DNA from: RGIG3077 sp964490175
GTDB lineage: Bacteria > Bacillota > Clostridia > Oscillospirales > Ruminococcaceae
Direction: 5' to 3'
NCBI GenBank assembly: GCA_964490175.1
Contig: CAZBAI010000006.1
Coordinates: 17,207 to 81,206 of the forward strand
DNA: 64,000 nucleotides
A program made the position numbers and the translations under genes. How positions within the stretch are numbered: the stretch's first letter is position 1; each line of letters starts with the position of its first letter. Below the pieces are notes generated by a model. The model searched no databases and had not been told where the DNA came from. It saw only the letters and a list, made by a program, of their open reading frames with translations. Below are positions 1-8,953 of this stretch, piece by piece.

Positions 1-863
1 GCAAATTCATCAAGCGCAGCCTGAGCTTTTCCCTCAAAATTTGTGTCGATATATCCTGTTGCGTTGTCAACGAAAACAACGTTCATTTCGGCAAATTTGC
101 CAATGCCTTTAAGCAAATCGACTGCGGATATCATCGAGGCTTTTACGCCGTATTTATCCTCAAACGAATCAAGCTGAGCACGCTTGCCCTCGCCCCAAAG
201 CCAAATGCCGTTTGCAGGGCGCAGATTCTTTCTGATTCTTTCAAGATTGACAGGGTGATTTTGCAAAAGCTCATGCGCTTTTTTCATCAAATCATAAAGG
301 CACTGTGCGTTTTCATGTTTCGGAACGTAATCGCTTACGCAACGTCCGGTAATATCGTGAGGCGGTGTGAGTGTGCCGACATCAAGCGTTCCGTTTTTCC
401 AAATAAGGCAATGGCGGTAGCTGACGCCGTTATAGAATCTGAAAATATCGTTGCCGAGTTTCTCTTGCAAAAATTCGATAAGCTCTCTGGCTTCGTAAGA
501 TGAAATGTCGCCGGCGCAGTAATCGACAAGCGTTTTATCTTCAAAGCGTTCGCCCGTGCTGAGCGTTACAAGATTGCAACGAAGCGATACATCACTGTCA
601 AACATATCGATTCCGATGCTGCCTGCTTCAAGCGGCGAACGGCCTGTGTAATATTTTTCGGGATTATAGCCGAGCACGGAGAGATTAGCCACGTCGCTGC
701 CGGGTTTTAAATTATCCGCAACGGTTTTGCAAAGACCGATTTTTGCGGTTTTCGCAAGTTTGTCCATATTGGGTGTGCGTGCGGCTTCAAGCGGTGTTTT
801 TCCGCCAAGCTCTTCAACGGGATAATCCGCCATGCCGTCACAGAGTAAAACAAGATACTTCAT
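1..863 (-). CDS. apgM: Cofactor-independent phosphoglycerate mutase (ApgM type), 3-prime end cut by window edge
   Basis: Predicted to interconvert 3- and 2-phosphoglycerate in glycolysis. The protein opens MKYLVLLCDGMADYP, giving the metal-binding DGM motif of the alkaline-phosphatase fold. Next come the ANLSVLGY segment with the expected nucleophilic Ser, YTGRSPLEAG, the SYRHCLIW strand and TPPHDITGR, all in the order of the archaeal-type iPGM family rather than the GpmI family. ATG at 861-863 follows GAAAGGATG. About 287 residues of an expected roughly 400 are visible; the C-terminal metal-binding part lies outside the window. It is downstream of and codirectional with the two-component pair, separated by 157 bp containing a long inverted repeat. 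Archaeal-type ApgM proteins are common in clostridia, so no transfer is implied. Confidence 0.9.
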   Translation of the reverse strand, partial: MKYLVLLCDGMADYPVEELGGKTPLEAARTPNMDKLAKTAKIGLCKTVADNLKPGSDVANLSVLGYNPEKYYTGRSPLEAGSIGIDMFDSDVSLRCNLVTLSTGERFEDKTLVDYCAGDISSYEARELIEFLQEKLGNDIFRFYNGVSYRHCLIWKNGTLDVGTLTPPHDITGRCVSDYVPKHENAQCLYDLMKKAHELLQNHPVNLERIRKNLRPANGIWLWGEGKRAQLDSFEDKYGVKASMISAVDLLKGIGKFAEMNVVFVDNATGYIDTNFEGKAQAALDEF

Positions 864-907
864 AATAAAAACATCCTTTCTTCTGAAAATGTTTAATATA
901 TATTTGA

Positions 908-1020
908 GGCGATATCGCACAAAACTTGCAAAGCTCGGAAAAAGCCTAACAAGAGCATACATCGGCTGTTTGCAAGGTGTATGTATATTTTGTCGCATTA
1001 AGCTTTTGTGCGGTATTGTC
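908..1020. repeat. Long imperfect inverted repeat between histidine kinase and apgM
   Basis: Bases 908-924 can pair with 1004-1020 (17 bp with G-T wobbles; core CGCACAAAA/TTTTGTGCG). Immediately inside, CTTGCAAA at 925-932 pairs with TTTGCAAG at 969-976. The wobbles favour folding as a plus-strand RNA, although both flanking genes are on the minus strand. An AT-rich -10-like TATATA lies at 897-902, but no convincing -35 is seen. It could be a small RNA or simply 3-prime/5-prime UTR structure. Confidence 0.35.
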
Positions 1021-2415
1021 TTAAATTTTCTCGGCTGTATTTTGCGAGAGGGTAAAGCTGAAAACAGTGCCCGTTGCATATTGTGAGCGCACGCTGATTG
1101 CGCCCTTGTGTGCGTCGATTATCATTTTTGCAAGGGGCAAACCCAAACCGTAGCCTGTGCCTGCGGATTTTGCTTTTTCCACACGATAAAACCGCTGCCA
1201 TATTTTGTCGATATCATCGGGGGCTATTCCGATTCCGTTATCTTCGATTTTTCCTCTGATAACGCTGCCTTTAATTTCAAGGCAAACTTTAACATATCCG
1301 CCGTTTCTACCGTATTTCACGGCATTTGATATTAAGTTTATAAGCAGCCGCATTATCAGCGTTTGGTCGGCGTTTATAATAATATCGTCTTGGATATCCG
1401 TAATAATTTCAATGCCCTTATTTTCAGCTTGCAAAGCCATATCTTCACATATCATATGTGCGGTTTCGCTTAGGTTAAATTCATCGCACGAAAGCTTCAG
1501 CCTGTTGTCGTCACTGCGTGAAAGCATAAGCAGTTCGGAAATCAATGCCGACATTTTCCGTGCCTGTTTTAAAACCGTATTAAGCCCCTTGCGTGCTTCG
1601 TCTGACAGTTCATTACATTCAAGCAAATATTCACACTGTGAAATTATTATCGCAATCGGCGTTTGAAGCTCATGCGAGGCGTTGTCGGAAAAGCGTTTTT
1701 CACTTTCAAACGACCTTTGCAATCGGTCGAACATGAGGTCAAAGGTTTCGGAAAGCTGAAATATTTCATCATTCGGAGAAACACTGTCGGCAAGATTTAT
1801 GCGCTGATTCAGGTCGTTTCCGGAATTTATGCTGTTAGCTGTCTGTATGATTTTGTTGATTGGGTTAAAGGCGATTTTTGTGGTTAAATAGCCTGCACCG
1901 ATAACGATAAGCAACATAATCGGCAACATGAAAAAGAAAACCTCGGCATTGAGCGCTGCCGTTGAAGTCAGCGATGTTGTGGCAAAAACGCCGCGCACCC
2001 AAACAGTGCCGAAACCGTCTGCATTCGTCATAATATCATAAACGTAGAAATCATCGCCGCTTTCTCCAAAGGATTGAAGCGTTTCATGCTCTAAGTCTAT
2101 CTGCGATGAATGAATCGCCGTGCCGCCGTATATTTTGGTGCGGCTTTGGTCAAAAAGCGAAATTTCAACGCCTTCGGCAAGGCACACCGACTGTGCAGCT
2201 TCGGATATTTTGATATTGCCGTTTTCGGATTCAATGCTCTGCGATACCGTTTCGACGGTTGCTATGAGCTTTTGCTCGGCATATCGCTTGGTAATGCGCC
2301 TGTCCGATATGCCTATAAAAACGGCGGAAGAAATTAAAATTGCGGCAAGAACCAGCGCATACCACGCCGTTACTTTAAATGTTATTGAAATTTTGCGGCT
2401 TTTGGATTTGTTCAT
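1021..2415 (-). CDS. Two-component sensor histidine kinase
   Basis: Membrane sensor kinase of 464 residues, probably phosphorylating the response regulator encoded just upstream. An N-terminal TM helix (about 12-34) and a second (about 160-185) bracket an extracytoplasmic sensor of about 125 residues. A HAMP linker follows, then the HisKA H-box SHELQTP around residue 250. The ATPase domain has an N-box (LISNAVKYG), G1 (DNGIGI), F-box (WQRFYR) and G2 (GTGYGLGLPLAK). All key kinase residues are present. Nine bases separate it from the regulator stop, with no clear Shine-Dalgarno, so translation may be coupled. The signal is unknown; the domain order is that of the EnvZ/PhoR-like class paired with OmpR regulators. 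Confidence 0.95.
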   Translation of the reverse strand: MNKSKSRKISITFKVTAWYALVLAAILISSAVFIGISDRRITKRYAEQKLIATVETVSQSIESENGNIKISEAAQSVCLAEGVEISLFDQSRTKIYGGTAIHSSQIDLEHETLQSFGESGDDFYVYDIMTNADGFGTVWVRGVFATTSLTSTAALNAEVFFFMLPIMLLIVIGAGYLTTKIAFNPINKIIQTANSINSGNDLNQRINLADSVSPNDEIFQLSETFDLMFDRLQRSFESEKRFSDNASHELQTPIAIIISQCEYLLECNELSDEARKGLNTVLKQARKMSALISELLMLSRSDDNRLKLSCDEFNLSETAHMICEDMALQAENKGIEIITDIQDDIIINADQTLIMRLLINLISNAVKYGRNGGYVKVCLEIKGSVIRGKIEDNGIGIAPDDIDKIWQRFYRVEKAKSAGTGYGLGLPLAKMIIDAHKGAISVRSQYATGTVFSFTLSQNTAEKI

Positions 2416-2424
2416 AGCAAAAAA

Positions 2425-3096
2425 TTATGTATCTTTTATGACATAGCCCGAGTTTCTGACGGTGTGTATCAGCTTTTTTTCATAGCCGTCATCGATTTTT
2501 TTGCGCAAATATCTTATATAAACTCTGACCACGGAGGAATCGCCCTCAAAATCAAAATTGCATATATGCTCTTCGATTTTTTCTTTTGAAATAACAATGC
2601 CTTGGTTTCGCACAAGATATTCGAGCACGGCAAATTCTTTATTGGAAAGTTCAATCGGGTTGCCTTGGCGTGCAACGGTTTTTTTTGAGCAATCGACAAC
2701 AAGGTCGCCGATTTGAAAAACGTTTGTGGAATTGTCGCTATGACGCCTTAAAAGAACCCTGATTCTTGCCAAAAGCTCATCGAATGCAAACGGTTTTACA
2801 AGATAATCGTCTGCGCCGGCATCAAGCCCCGAAACTTTGTCTTTAATATCATGCTTGGCGGTGAGCAAAATTACGGGTGTGTTGATTTTTGCGCATCTCA
2901 TTGCCTTTAAAGCGGAAATTCCGTCGAGCTTGGGCATCATAATGTCCATAATTACGACGTCGTAATCACAGCTTTTTGCATAGTAAAGCGCATCATCGCC
3001 GTTTGTACAGCTGTCAACGCTGTAGCCGGCATTTTGCAGCCTTTTAACAATTATTTCGTTGAGGTCTGTTTCGTCCTCAGCCAGCAGAATGCGCAA
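2425..3096 (-). CDS. OmpR/PhoB-family response regulator
   Basis: DNA-binding response regulator of 223 residues. The receiver domain shows the acidic pair EDE near the N-terminus, phospho-acceptor Asp in VVIMDIMMPKLDG (about residue 51), the switch Thr in VILLTAKHD and the conserved Lys in YLVKPFA. The C-terminal winged helix ends with the recognition segment SVVRVYIRYLRKKI. The start is TTG at 3094-3096, chosen because AAAGGAG lies nine bases upstream; no nearer ATG fits. It is first in the minus-strand operon with the histidine kinase and is probably transcribed from the promoter at 3186-3215. Target genes are not evident. Confidence 0.95.
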   Translation of the reverse strand: MRILLAEDETDLNEIIVKRLQNAGYSVDSCTNGDDALYYAKSCDYDVVIMDIMMPKLDGISALKAMRCAKINTPVILLTAKHDIKDKVSGLDAGADDYLVKPFAFDELLARIRVLLRRHSDNSTNVFQIGDLVVDCSKKTVARQGNPIELSNKEFAVLEYLVRNQGIVISKEKIEEHICNFDFEGDSSVVRVYIRYLRKKIDDGYEKKLIHTVRNSGYVIKDT

Positions 3097-3185
3097 TCAG
3101 CTCAACTCCTTTATTTGAAATAACCGTTTTTCGTAATTAAGGCGGTGTATAGAGCCCAAATTCAAGCAATATCCGCCATATGTAC

Positions 3186-3215
3186 ATTATATCACACACA
3201 AGCGCACAAAATCAA
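3186..3215 (-). promoter_or_regulatory. Promoter for the two-component operon
   Basis: Read on the minus strand: TTGATT, 18-bp spacer, TATAAT, preceded by TGA (extended -10). It lies about 90 bp upstream of the regulator start. Confidence 0.6.
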
Positions 3216-3319
3216 GGGCATTTTATATCTTTAAAATTATTTTTAGGCAAATTTGTTTGCAAGAAATTTTTTTGTTGATTATATACAAATTTCTGCGCTG
3301 TTATCCGTCACTTTAAATC

Positions 3320-3348
3320 TTGACTTTTGATTTGTTTTAGTGTAAAAT
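3320..3348 (+). promoter_or_regulatory. Promoter for the solute-binding lipoprotein
   Basis: TTGACT, 17-bp spacer, TAAAAT. It is about 100 bp upstream of the lipoprotein start and points away from the two-component promoter, so the 350-bp gap 3097-3446 is a divergent control region. Confidence 0.65.
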
Positions 3349-3360
3349 ATTCTAAAATCG

Positions 3361-3393
3361 TGTGCCTGTTGAAGTGAGGCACATTTTGTTTTA
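3361..3393 (+). terminator. Hairpin plus T-tract in the lipoprotein leader (possible attenuator)
   Basis: TGTGCCT at 3361-3367 pairs with AGGCACA at 3377-3383, followed by TTTTGTTTT. It sits between the promoter and the start codon, so if functional it would act as a leader attenuator rather than an operon end. The stem is only 7 bp. Confidence 0.35.
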
Positions 3394-3446
3394 CACAAAT
3401 TGGCAACGATTACATTATTTTAAAAAACCAAGTTAGGAGGCTGATT

Positions 3447-4904
3447 ATGAAAAAATACAAAAAGATTTTTTCAATGTTGCTTGCCGTCAGTATGCTGCCT
3501 GCATTCGGCGCCTGTTCTGATGAAAGCGACAAAAATGACGGTTCCTCTGCATCGGGAACCTCAGTTACCGCAAATGATTTTGAATGGACATCGGATGATG
3601 TCACAATTGAAACAAATTCCGTTCGTGATGTGCTTGATGAGGATAGGGACATTTCGGGGCAGGAGATTGTTTGGCTCGGTTCATATTATATGAATCCCAC
3701 CGAAAACGCTCCCGACCGTACAAACGCCTTGGCTATGTTTGAAGATGAGTTTGACGCAAGCGTGAGCGACGTTGTTGTCGGCGCAACCGAGCTTTTCGAC
3801 AAACTTTCGGCTATGATTTTAGGCGGTGAGCAGGTTGATTTCTTTGATTATCAGTGGCTTGCAATTCCGAACGGTGTATATAAAGAACAGTATCAGCCTA
3901 TCGACTCAATTGTCGATCTTGACCACGAAATATGGGACGATGTTGAAGGCTTTACCGAAATGTTTGAGGTAAACGGCGAGCATTACATGGTTCCGCTTGA
4001 TATTTCCGACAGCTCAATCATCACATACAGCCGTTCGCTTATGGTTGATGAGGGACTTGAAGATCCGTATGAGCTTTTCCTTAAAGGCGAATGGACATGG
4101 TCAAAGTTTGAAAGCATGATGGAAACCTTTAAAAACAATGCCGGAAGCGGCGAGGTTCGATACGGTATAAACGGTTGGATAGGTCAGGCACTTATGCAGT
4201 CTGCCGGCGTTGCCGTTGTTGAAAACGATAACGGTACTTTTGTCAACAACATTCACTCTCCCGAATTGGAGCAATACGGTTTGCTTTTGCAGAATATGGC
4301 TGCGCAAAGCCTTTATGACCCCTCATGGAAGTCTTATTTCCCCGAGGATAATCTAACGCTGTTTTACGGAATGGGTACATGGACTTTGAAAGAATCCAAC
4401 AACAAAAACCCCGAAGCCGATATTTTCATTGTTCCCATGCCGAAGTACGATGAAGCGGACGAACATTATATGTCTGTTGATATCCACTCCTATATGTGGG
4501 TTAAAAACTCTACCAAGGGCGATGCGGTCGGCGTTTTCCTTGAGTGCGAAAGACTTGCCGCAATTGATGACGATTACGTTTCGGCTGCAAAAGAAAAAGC
4601 AATGCTTCCCGATTCAAGCAATGCTTCGGGCACTGCCTGCGGTTGGACAGAGGAACAGTACGATTTTATTATGAGCTGGAAAGACCCCGACGTTGTTACG
4701 CCTATGTTTGACTTCGGCTTCGGTATTTCAACAAGAATGTCAACCGACGGCGACTATACGTTTGAAGGCAAGGGCGTTATGAACAATCTTTCAAGCGCTT
4801 TGATTACGTTCAGTGCGGTTGACGGCTACCCCGGAACATGGGCAGAGCTTGTGACAATGTATGAAACCGTAATCGATGAAGAATTGGCTGTATACAACAA
4901 TTAA
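3447..4904 (+). CDS. Extracellular solute-binding lipoprotein (sugar ABC transporter type)
   Basis: A 485-residue lipoprotein. A Lys-rich start and hydrophobic stretch lead to the lipobox PAFGAC, with Cys at about residue 23, then a Ser/Asp-rich linker. The body has the look of family 1 extracellular solute-binding proteins: a repeated WLGSYY/WTLKESN-type fold, a Trp-rich hinge region and a C-terminal Met/Asp-rich lobe. Such proteins capture oligosaccharides outside the membrane and deliver them to a two-permease ABC importer. No permease or ATPase gene lies next to it, so it is an orphan here. GGAGG lies at an ideal distance before ATG. A strong terminator follows at 4924. Confidence 0.85.
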   Translation: MKKYKKIFSMLLAVSMLPAFGACSDESDKNDGSSASGTSVTANDFEWTSDDVTIETNSVRDVLDEDRDISGQEIVWLGSYYMNPTENAPDRTNALAMFEDEFDASVSDVVVGATELFDKLSAMILGGEQVDFFDYQWLAIPNGVYKEQYQPIDSIVDLDHEIWDDVEGFTEMFEVNGEHYMVPLDISDSSIITYSRSLMVDEGLEDPYELFLKGEWTWSKFESMMETFKNNAGSGEVRYGINGWIGQALMQSAGVAVVENDNGTFVNNIHSPELEQYGLLLQNMAAQSLYDPSWKSYFPEDNLTLFYGMGTWTLKESNNKNPEADIFIVPMPKYDEADEHYMSVDIHSYMWVKNSTKGDAVGVFLECERLAAIDDDYVSAAKEKAMLPDSSNASGTACGWTEEQYDFIMSWKDPDVVTPMFDFGFGISTRMSTDGDYTFEGKGVMNNLSSALITFSAVDGYPGTWAELVTMYETVIDEELAVYNN

Positions 4905-4923
4905 ACAACGCATTAAAACCAAA

Positions 4924-4960
4924 ATGCGGAAAGACGTTAGGTCTTTCCGCATTGCTTTTT
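4924..4960 (+). terminator. Rho-independent terminator after the lipoprotein gene
   Basis: Perfect 12-bp stem ATGCGGAAAGAC/GTCTTTCCGCAT (4924-4935 with 4941-4952), 5-nt loop, then TGCTTTTT. Confidence 0.9.
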
Positions 4961-5006
4961 AAAAAGCCAAGGTCGGCTTGCGATATTTTTTTGAAGGATT
5001 GATTAT

Positions 5007-5747
5007 ATGCACACAATAATGGATACGGCGAGATTTGACAAAGCGTGCAAAGCGTTTTTTGACAGCGAAAAAACAAAAAGCGGAATCGGCACGCTTTCGG
5101 AAAAAAGTATGCATGCGGTTTTGAAACGCTATTTTGAATCCGATGTAACACGACACGAAGTATCAATATGCGGCTTTGTCGCAGATATCGTCAATGAAGA
5201 CGGAATTATCGAAATTCAAACACGTTCGCTGCACGGCATGGAAAAAAAGCTTGACGCATTTCTTGAATGCGCAAAGGTGACCGTGGTTTACCCCATTGTG
5301 CAAACAAAGCGCATTTTTTGGACGAACAAAGATTCGGGTGAGGTAAAAATCAGCCGCAGCACAAATCGGCAAAAAAATGTGAAATGGGCGTTGCACGAGG
5401 TTTATCATTTGCGCAATTATCTTGCAAATCCCAATTTTTCACTTTGCCTTATGTACATTGAAGCCGATGATTATCGCATAACGGTTTCAAAATCAAGATC
5501 ACGAAAAAACTGTATATGCGACCGCTTTCCCACAAAGCTTGCAGATGAATTGTTTATAAGTCAGCCGAGCGATTTTTTGTCACTTTTGCCTGATGATTTG
5601 CCGTGCAAATTTACAACGGCAGATGTGGCTGAATCGGGAAATATGCCGAAAGACTGCGCACAAAGCCTTATGTATTTTCTTTATCACGCAAAGCTTGCGC
5701 AAAGGGTCGGCAAGGATAAAAACAGCTATTTGTATACATTAGGTTAA
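5007..5747 (+). CDS. Conserved hypothetical protein with nuclease-like acidic motif
   Basis: A 246-residue soluble protein not assigned to a named family. ATG at 5007 follows AAGGA with an 8-bp gap. Around residues 44-71 it has an upstream Glu, then VADIV with Asp60, then IIEIQT with Glu69-x-Gln71. That arrangement resembles the E...D...ExK/Q core of PD-(D/E)XK nucleases. The C-terminal third could be a small helical domain (residues about 200-246). No signal peptide or TM segment is seen. It overlaps the end of the convergent gene at 5744 by 4 bp, leaving no room for terminators between them. The nuclease idea is inference; a Holliday-junction-like or VRR-type role is not shown. Confidence 0.6.
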   Translation: MHTIMDTARFDKACKAFFDSEKTKSGIGTLSEKSMHAVLKRYFESDVTRHEVSICGFVADIVNEDGIIEIQTRSLHGMEKKLDAFLECAKVTVVYPIVQTKRIFWTNKDSGEVKISRSTNRQKNVKWALHEVYHLRNYLANPNFSLCLMYIEADDYRITVSKSRSRKNCICDRFPTKLADELFISQPSDFLSLLPDDLPCKFTTADVAESGNMPKDCAQSLMYFLYHAKLAQRVGKDKNSYLYTLG

Positions 5748-6085
5748 ATGCCGTAAGTAATAAGCGCCGAGAGAGATTGCGGTTCGATCATTACAAAGCA
5801 GGGCACATCGGCGCAGTATTTTTTGCAAATGTTTACCGTATTTTCGCTTGCGCCGAAATCTGCGATAAATACGGTGAAATTGCCGATGCACGCCGATTCA
5901 AGCGATTTTGACAGCGACATCAGCTTTATTTCGACGTCCTCGGTATTTTCGGATATCGGAAAAACGCAGTATATGTTTTCGGTGCAGTGCGTATGAAAAA
6001 TCTTTCTCACCAGTATTTCGGTCAACACGGTGATCAGCGGAATACACAGCATTATCGCCGCCGACAGCAGAGCTTTGCAAAGCAA
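5744..6085 (-). CDS. Small membrane-anchored hypothetical protein
   Basis: About 113 residues. Translation probably starts at TTG 6083-6085, which sits eight bases after AAAGAGG; the open frame extends to 6166 but has no ribosome-binding site there. One N-terminal TM helix (LLSAAIMLCIPLITVL) anchors a soluble domain. Its segment NIYCVFPISENTED...FTVFIADFGASE resembles the first strands of a nucleotide-sugar-binding Rossmann fold but is too short to be a full enzyme. It is the last gene of the minus-strand cell-wall cluster, 105 bp after the amidase. Function unknown. Confidence 0.55.
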   Translation of the reverse strand: MLCKALLSAAIMLCIPLITVLTEILVRKIFHTHCTENIYCVFPISENTEDVEIKLMSLSKSLESACIGNFTVFIADFGASENTVNICKKYCADVPCFVMIEPQSLSALITYGI

Positions 6086-6190
6086 TATCAAAACCTCTTT
6101 TATTATGGAATGATTTTGATATATGATATGCCGTAAACTTCGAATTTGCGACATCAAAGAATGCAAGGTGCGGCGTTTTGCGAAATTTTG

Positions 6191-8953
6191 CTATTTTAAA
6201 CTTTGCGCATAATTTGAAATGCCCTCGGCAATTGCCTGCGCAATTTGCTTTTGATAATCCGGATTTGTAAGAACAGCCGCTTCGGTGTAGTTTGTGATAT
6301 AACCCATTTCGACCAAAATTGACGGAAAATCGGGCTGTGTTGTTACATAGAAATAATCAAATCTCGCCCCCTCGGATTTGTTGACGCCGTGAACGGACTG
6401 CGTATAAAAAGATGCAAGCGAGGCTTCGACAGCTTTTGCAAGCGGATATGAAAACGGCTGGAAATAATAGGTTGAAGAGCCTTGTGCCGCCGATGATGTC
6501 GAACCGTTGCAGTGCAAAGATATGTATAAATCGGGGTCATATTGCCGTGCGATGTCGCTTCTGCCGTTTGTCGGATAAGGCGTGCTTTCGGTTTGAAGTC
6601 TGATGACGGTAGCGCCCATTTCTTTAAGTTTTTCTTCAAGATATATGCTTACGCCGAGATTAGCCGAAGCTTCTTCGCAGTAAAGTCCCTTTGAGCTGAA
6701 TTTGCCCAATGCGCCGGGGTCGTATTCGCCGCTTGATATGTATCCGTGACCGGGGTCGATGACGATAACCATATCGGAAACAGCGGTTTCGGCGCCGTTA
6801 AAGCTGAAAACAATACAGCCTTGCGAATCATAACCGACAGTTACACCGCTGTATACGCCGTTTTTTGCAAGCGTTAAATCAAGCGCTGCCTTTTGTGTTC
6901 CGTTAATATCGACAAGCCGCCATGAGCAGGCGCTGAATAACGAATTATCGGGGAAATCAAATCCGCCTAAGGCGTTTGTACAGTAATCGAAAACGATTGT
7001 GATTGTGTTTGGCGAAAAATCGCTTAAAAAATAATCGCCCCAGTCGCCGTAAGGGTTTTTTGCAAAGCTTATCGGTGAATACAGTATGCAATACGGCGTT
7101 TTGTAATCTTGCTTTAATTTAATTACGGTGTCGTTGCCGGACATATAGCAGCATTCGGCGCTGACAGTGTTTTGCGAAATCGTGCTTTCTGAAAGTAGAA
7201 CGGCGTCTTCGGTTTTTATCCGTCTGCCGGATTTGGTGATGTAGCAGTCAACGCCGTCGCAGTTGACGGTTTTGGAAATAAAATCGATCGTGTCTGCGGC
7301 GAGTTTCATCTGTGTGGGAACGGGGATTCGCTTTGTCGAGTATTCGGGATAAACCGACGCATTGTCCGTTGTGATTTTTATAACGCTTCCGTTTGCCGAA
7401 CCGCTTGGGTTGGTAACGGCATTGCCCGCAACTGCCGGAATTATATCGCCTGTTGCGATATTGTCGGAGTTTGCGTTATATTTAACGCTTTGTGAGCTTT
7501 GTGCGCCGACTCTAACGCTTGCGCCGCTGATTGATTCGCTGATTCCGCTGAAAGTACCGCTGATTGAAATTCTTCCCAAGTTTTGCTCATATGATGCGGC
7601 AGGCGGCATTGTAAACGTGCATTGATACAGTTTGTAGCCCATACTGTCGGCGGTATCTGTCTGTTGCATGGTCAGTGTGACGGAATTAAATGTTGCCGTA
7701 ACGCTTGCGCCGGGGTAGGCGTATATGCTGACATTCAGCGTATTTGCACCGCCTACGGTGACGTCGGTGCTCGGAGTGAGCGAGGAGGCGTTAAATATAT
7801 TGACATTTCGTGTAACGGTGTATGTTTTGGTTGTATTGCCGTTTGCAACGTCGAAAATATTTTGACCGACCTGAAGTGACTTTTGCACGGAAAATGCACC
7901 GCTTTTATCACAATCAACCGTTTCGCCGTTGATTGTAAGCGCAAAGTTCGGGTCGCACGTTCCCGAAAAAATCACACTGCTTTCTTTCGTTGAAAAAGCT
8001 TGCGATGTCGGGGTTGAAACGGAAAGCTCGTTTCCGAGCACAGTCATATCAAGATTGTTTGAAAAATATCTTTTTATCGTTTCGGTATTGATATTTTCGT
8101 TATCCGCCAATGCACGGTACGATGAAAGTGCAGTGCCGACGCAATTGTCATATTGCGATATAAGGGATAGAGCTTCGACAACCGATTGCGGACCGTTTTG
8201 CTGTAAAACGGCATTGCAGCACAGATACAATGAGGCGGTATCGGACGAATATGTATCGCCGGGATTTTTTAAAATCAAATCAAAATCCAAATCAATATCC
8301 GTATTGTTTTGCGTATTCTGCGTGATTCTGTCAAGCCCGATTTGAAGATTGCCGTTTTCAAGCTCATAAAAAGCGCAATTTGCGGCTTTGCGGCTCGCTT
8401 CGTTTAGATAAAAATCAAATCCCATGCCGCCGCCGTATGAAAGATATTCGGAATAATATACAGCGCTCGGCTGAATGTAAATGTTTTTGAAAATAACGGC
8501 GTCTGGCGCATATCTTGAAGCTATCCCCGAAATTGTATGTGCGGCAAAATCTCCGGCATTAAAAAGGCAGTCGCATTCCTTTAAGGCTAAAGCAAAATCA
8601 ACAATAAGATAAACCTTAAAACCGCATTTTTTCGCATAAGCTACCATCAAATCGACAGGGCATATATCGTCTGACAAGGTGTTTATATTTGTGCCGTAAA
8701 ATCGGTCCGTGCCGTTGTCGGTATTGATGATAACCGTGTTGAACCCGATTGCACCGAGCCTGTCGAGCATTGCTATGTATTCACTTTCTTTTGTGTCAAA
8801 GCCGAAGTCTGTTTGAACGTTCAGCAAAACAGCCTTTGTTTTGTTTTCAAAAGGCACTTTCGCCGCAGTTTGTATCAATGCTGTTTGAGAAAAAAACAGC
8901 ATAGGTATTATCACAATAATCGACAATATAATTGCCGCAAAATGTTTTTTCAT
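6191..8953 (-). CDS. Secreted N-acetylmuramoyl-L-alanine amidase with N-terminal glycosidase-like domain
   Basis: A 920-residue exported protein. A signal sequence or anchor (1-30) precedes a region (about 40-290) with TIM-barrel-like strands (AVLLNVQTDFG, FNTVIINTDN, FKVYLIVDF) similar in style to the DUF187/GHL10 protein encoded next door. Ig-like beta segments follow (about 310-500) and then a second beta-rich part. The C-terminal Amidase_3 domain starts near residue 730: zinc ligands His in DPGHG, Glu in YCEEASAN and His in SLHCNG, and catalytic Glu in ILVEMGYITN. It cleaves the amide bond between MurNAc and the stem peptide. Its ATG overlaps the GHL10 stop by 4 bp, so the two are translationally coupled. 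Confidence 0.88.
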   Translation of the reverse strand: MKKHFAAIILSIIVIIPMLFFSQTALIQTAAKVPFENKTKAVLLNVQTDFGFDTKESEYIAMLDRLGAIGFNTVIINTDNGTDRFYGTNINTLSDDICPVDLMVAYAKKCGFKVYLIVDFALALKECDCLFNAGDFAAHTISGIASRYAPDAVIFKNIYIQPSAVYYSEYLSYGGGMGFDFYLNEASRKAANCAFYELENGNLQIGLDRITQNTQNNTDIDLDFDLILKNPGDTYSSDTASLYLCCNAVLQQNGPQSVVEALSLISQYDNCVGTALSSYRALADNENINTETIKRYFSNNLDMTVLGNELSVSTPTSQAFSTKESSVIFSGTCDPNFALTINGETVDCDKSGAFSVQKSLQVGQNIFDVANGNTTKTYTVTRNVNIFNASSLTPSTDVTVGGANTLNVSIYAYPGASVTATFNSVTLTMQQTDTADSMGYKLYQCTFTMPPAASYEQNLGRISISGTFSGISESISGASVRVGAQSSQSVKYNANSDNIATGDIIPAVAGNAVTNPSGSANGSVIKITTDNASVYPEYSTKRIPVPTQMKLAADTIDFISKTVNCDGVDCYITKSGRRIKTEDAVLLSESTISQNTVSAECCYMSGNDTVIKLKQDYKTPYCILYSPISFAKNPYGDWGDYFLSDFSPNTITIVFDYCTNALGGFDFPDNSLFSACSWRLVDINGTQKAALDLTLAKNGVYSGVTVGYDSQGCIVFSFNGAETAVSDMVIVIDPGHGYISSGEYDPGALGKFSSKGLYCEEASANLGVSIYLEEKLKEMGATVIRLQTESTPYPTNGRSDIARQYDPDLYISLHCNGSTSSAAQGSSTYYFQPFSYPLAKAVEASLASFYTQSVHGVNKSEGARFDYFYVTTQPDFPSILVEMGYITNYTEAAVLTNPDYQKQIAQAIAEGISNYAQSLK

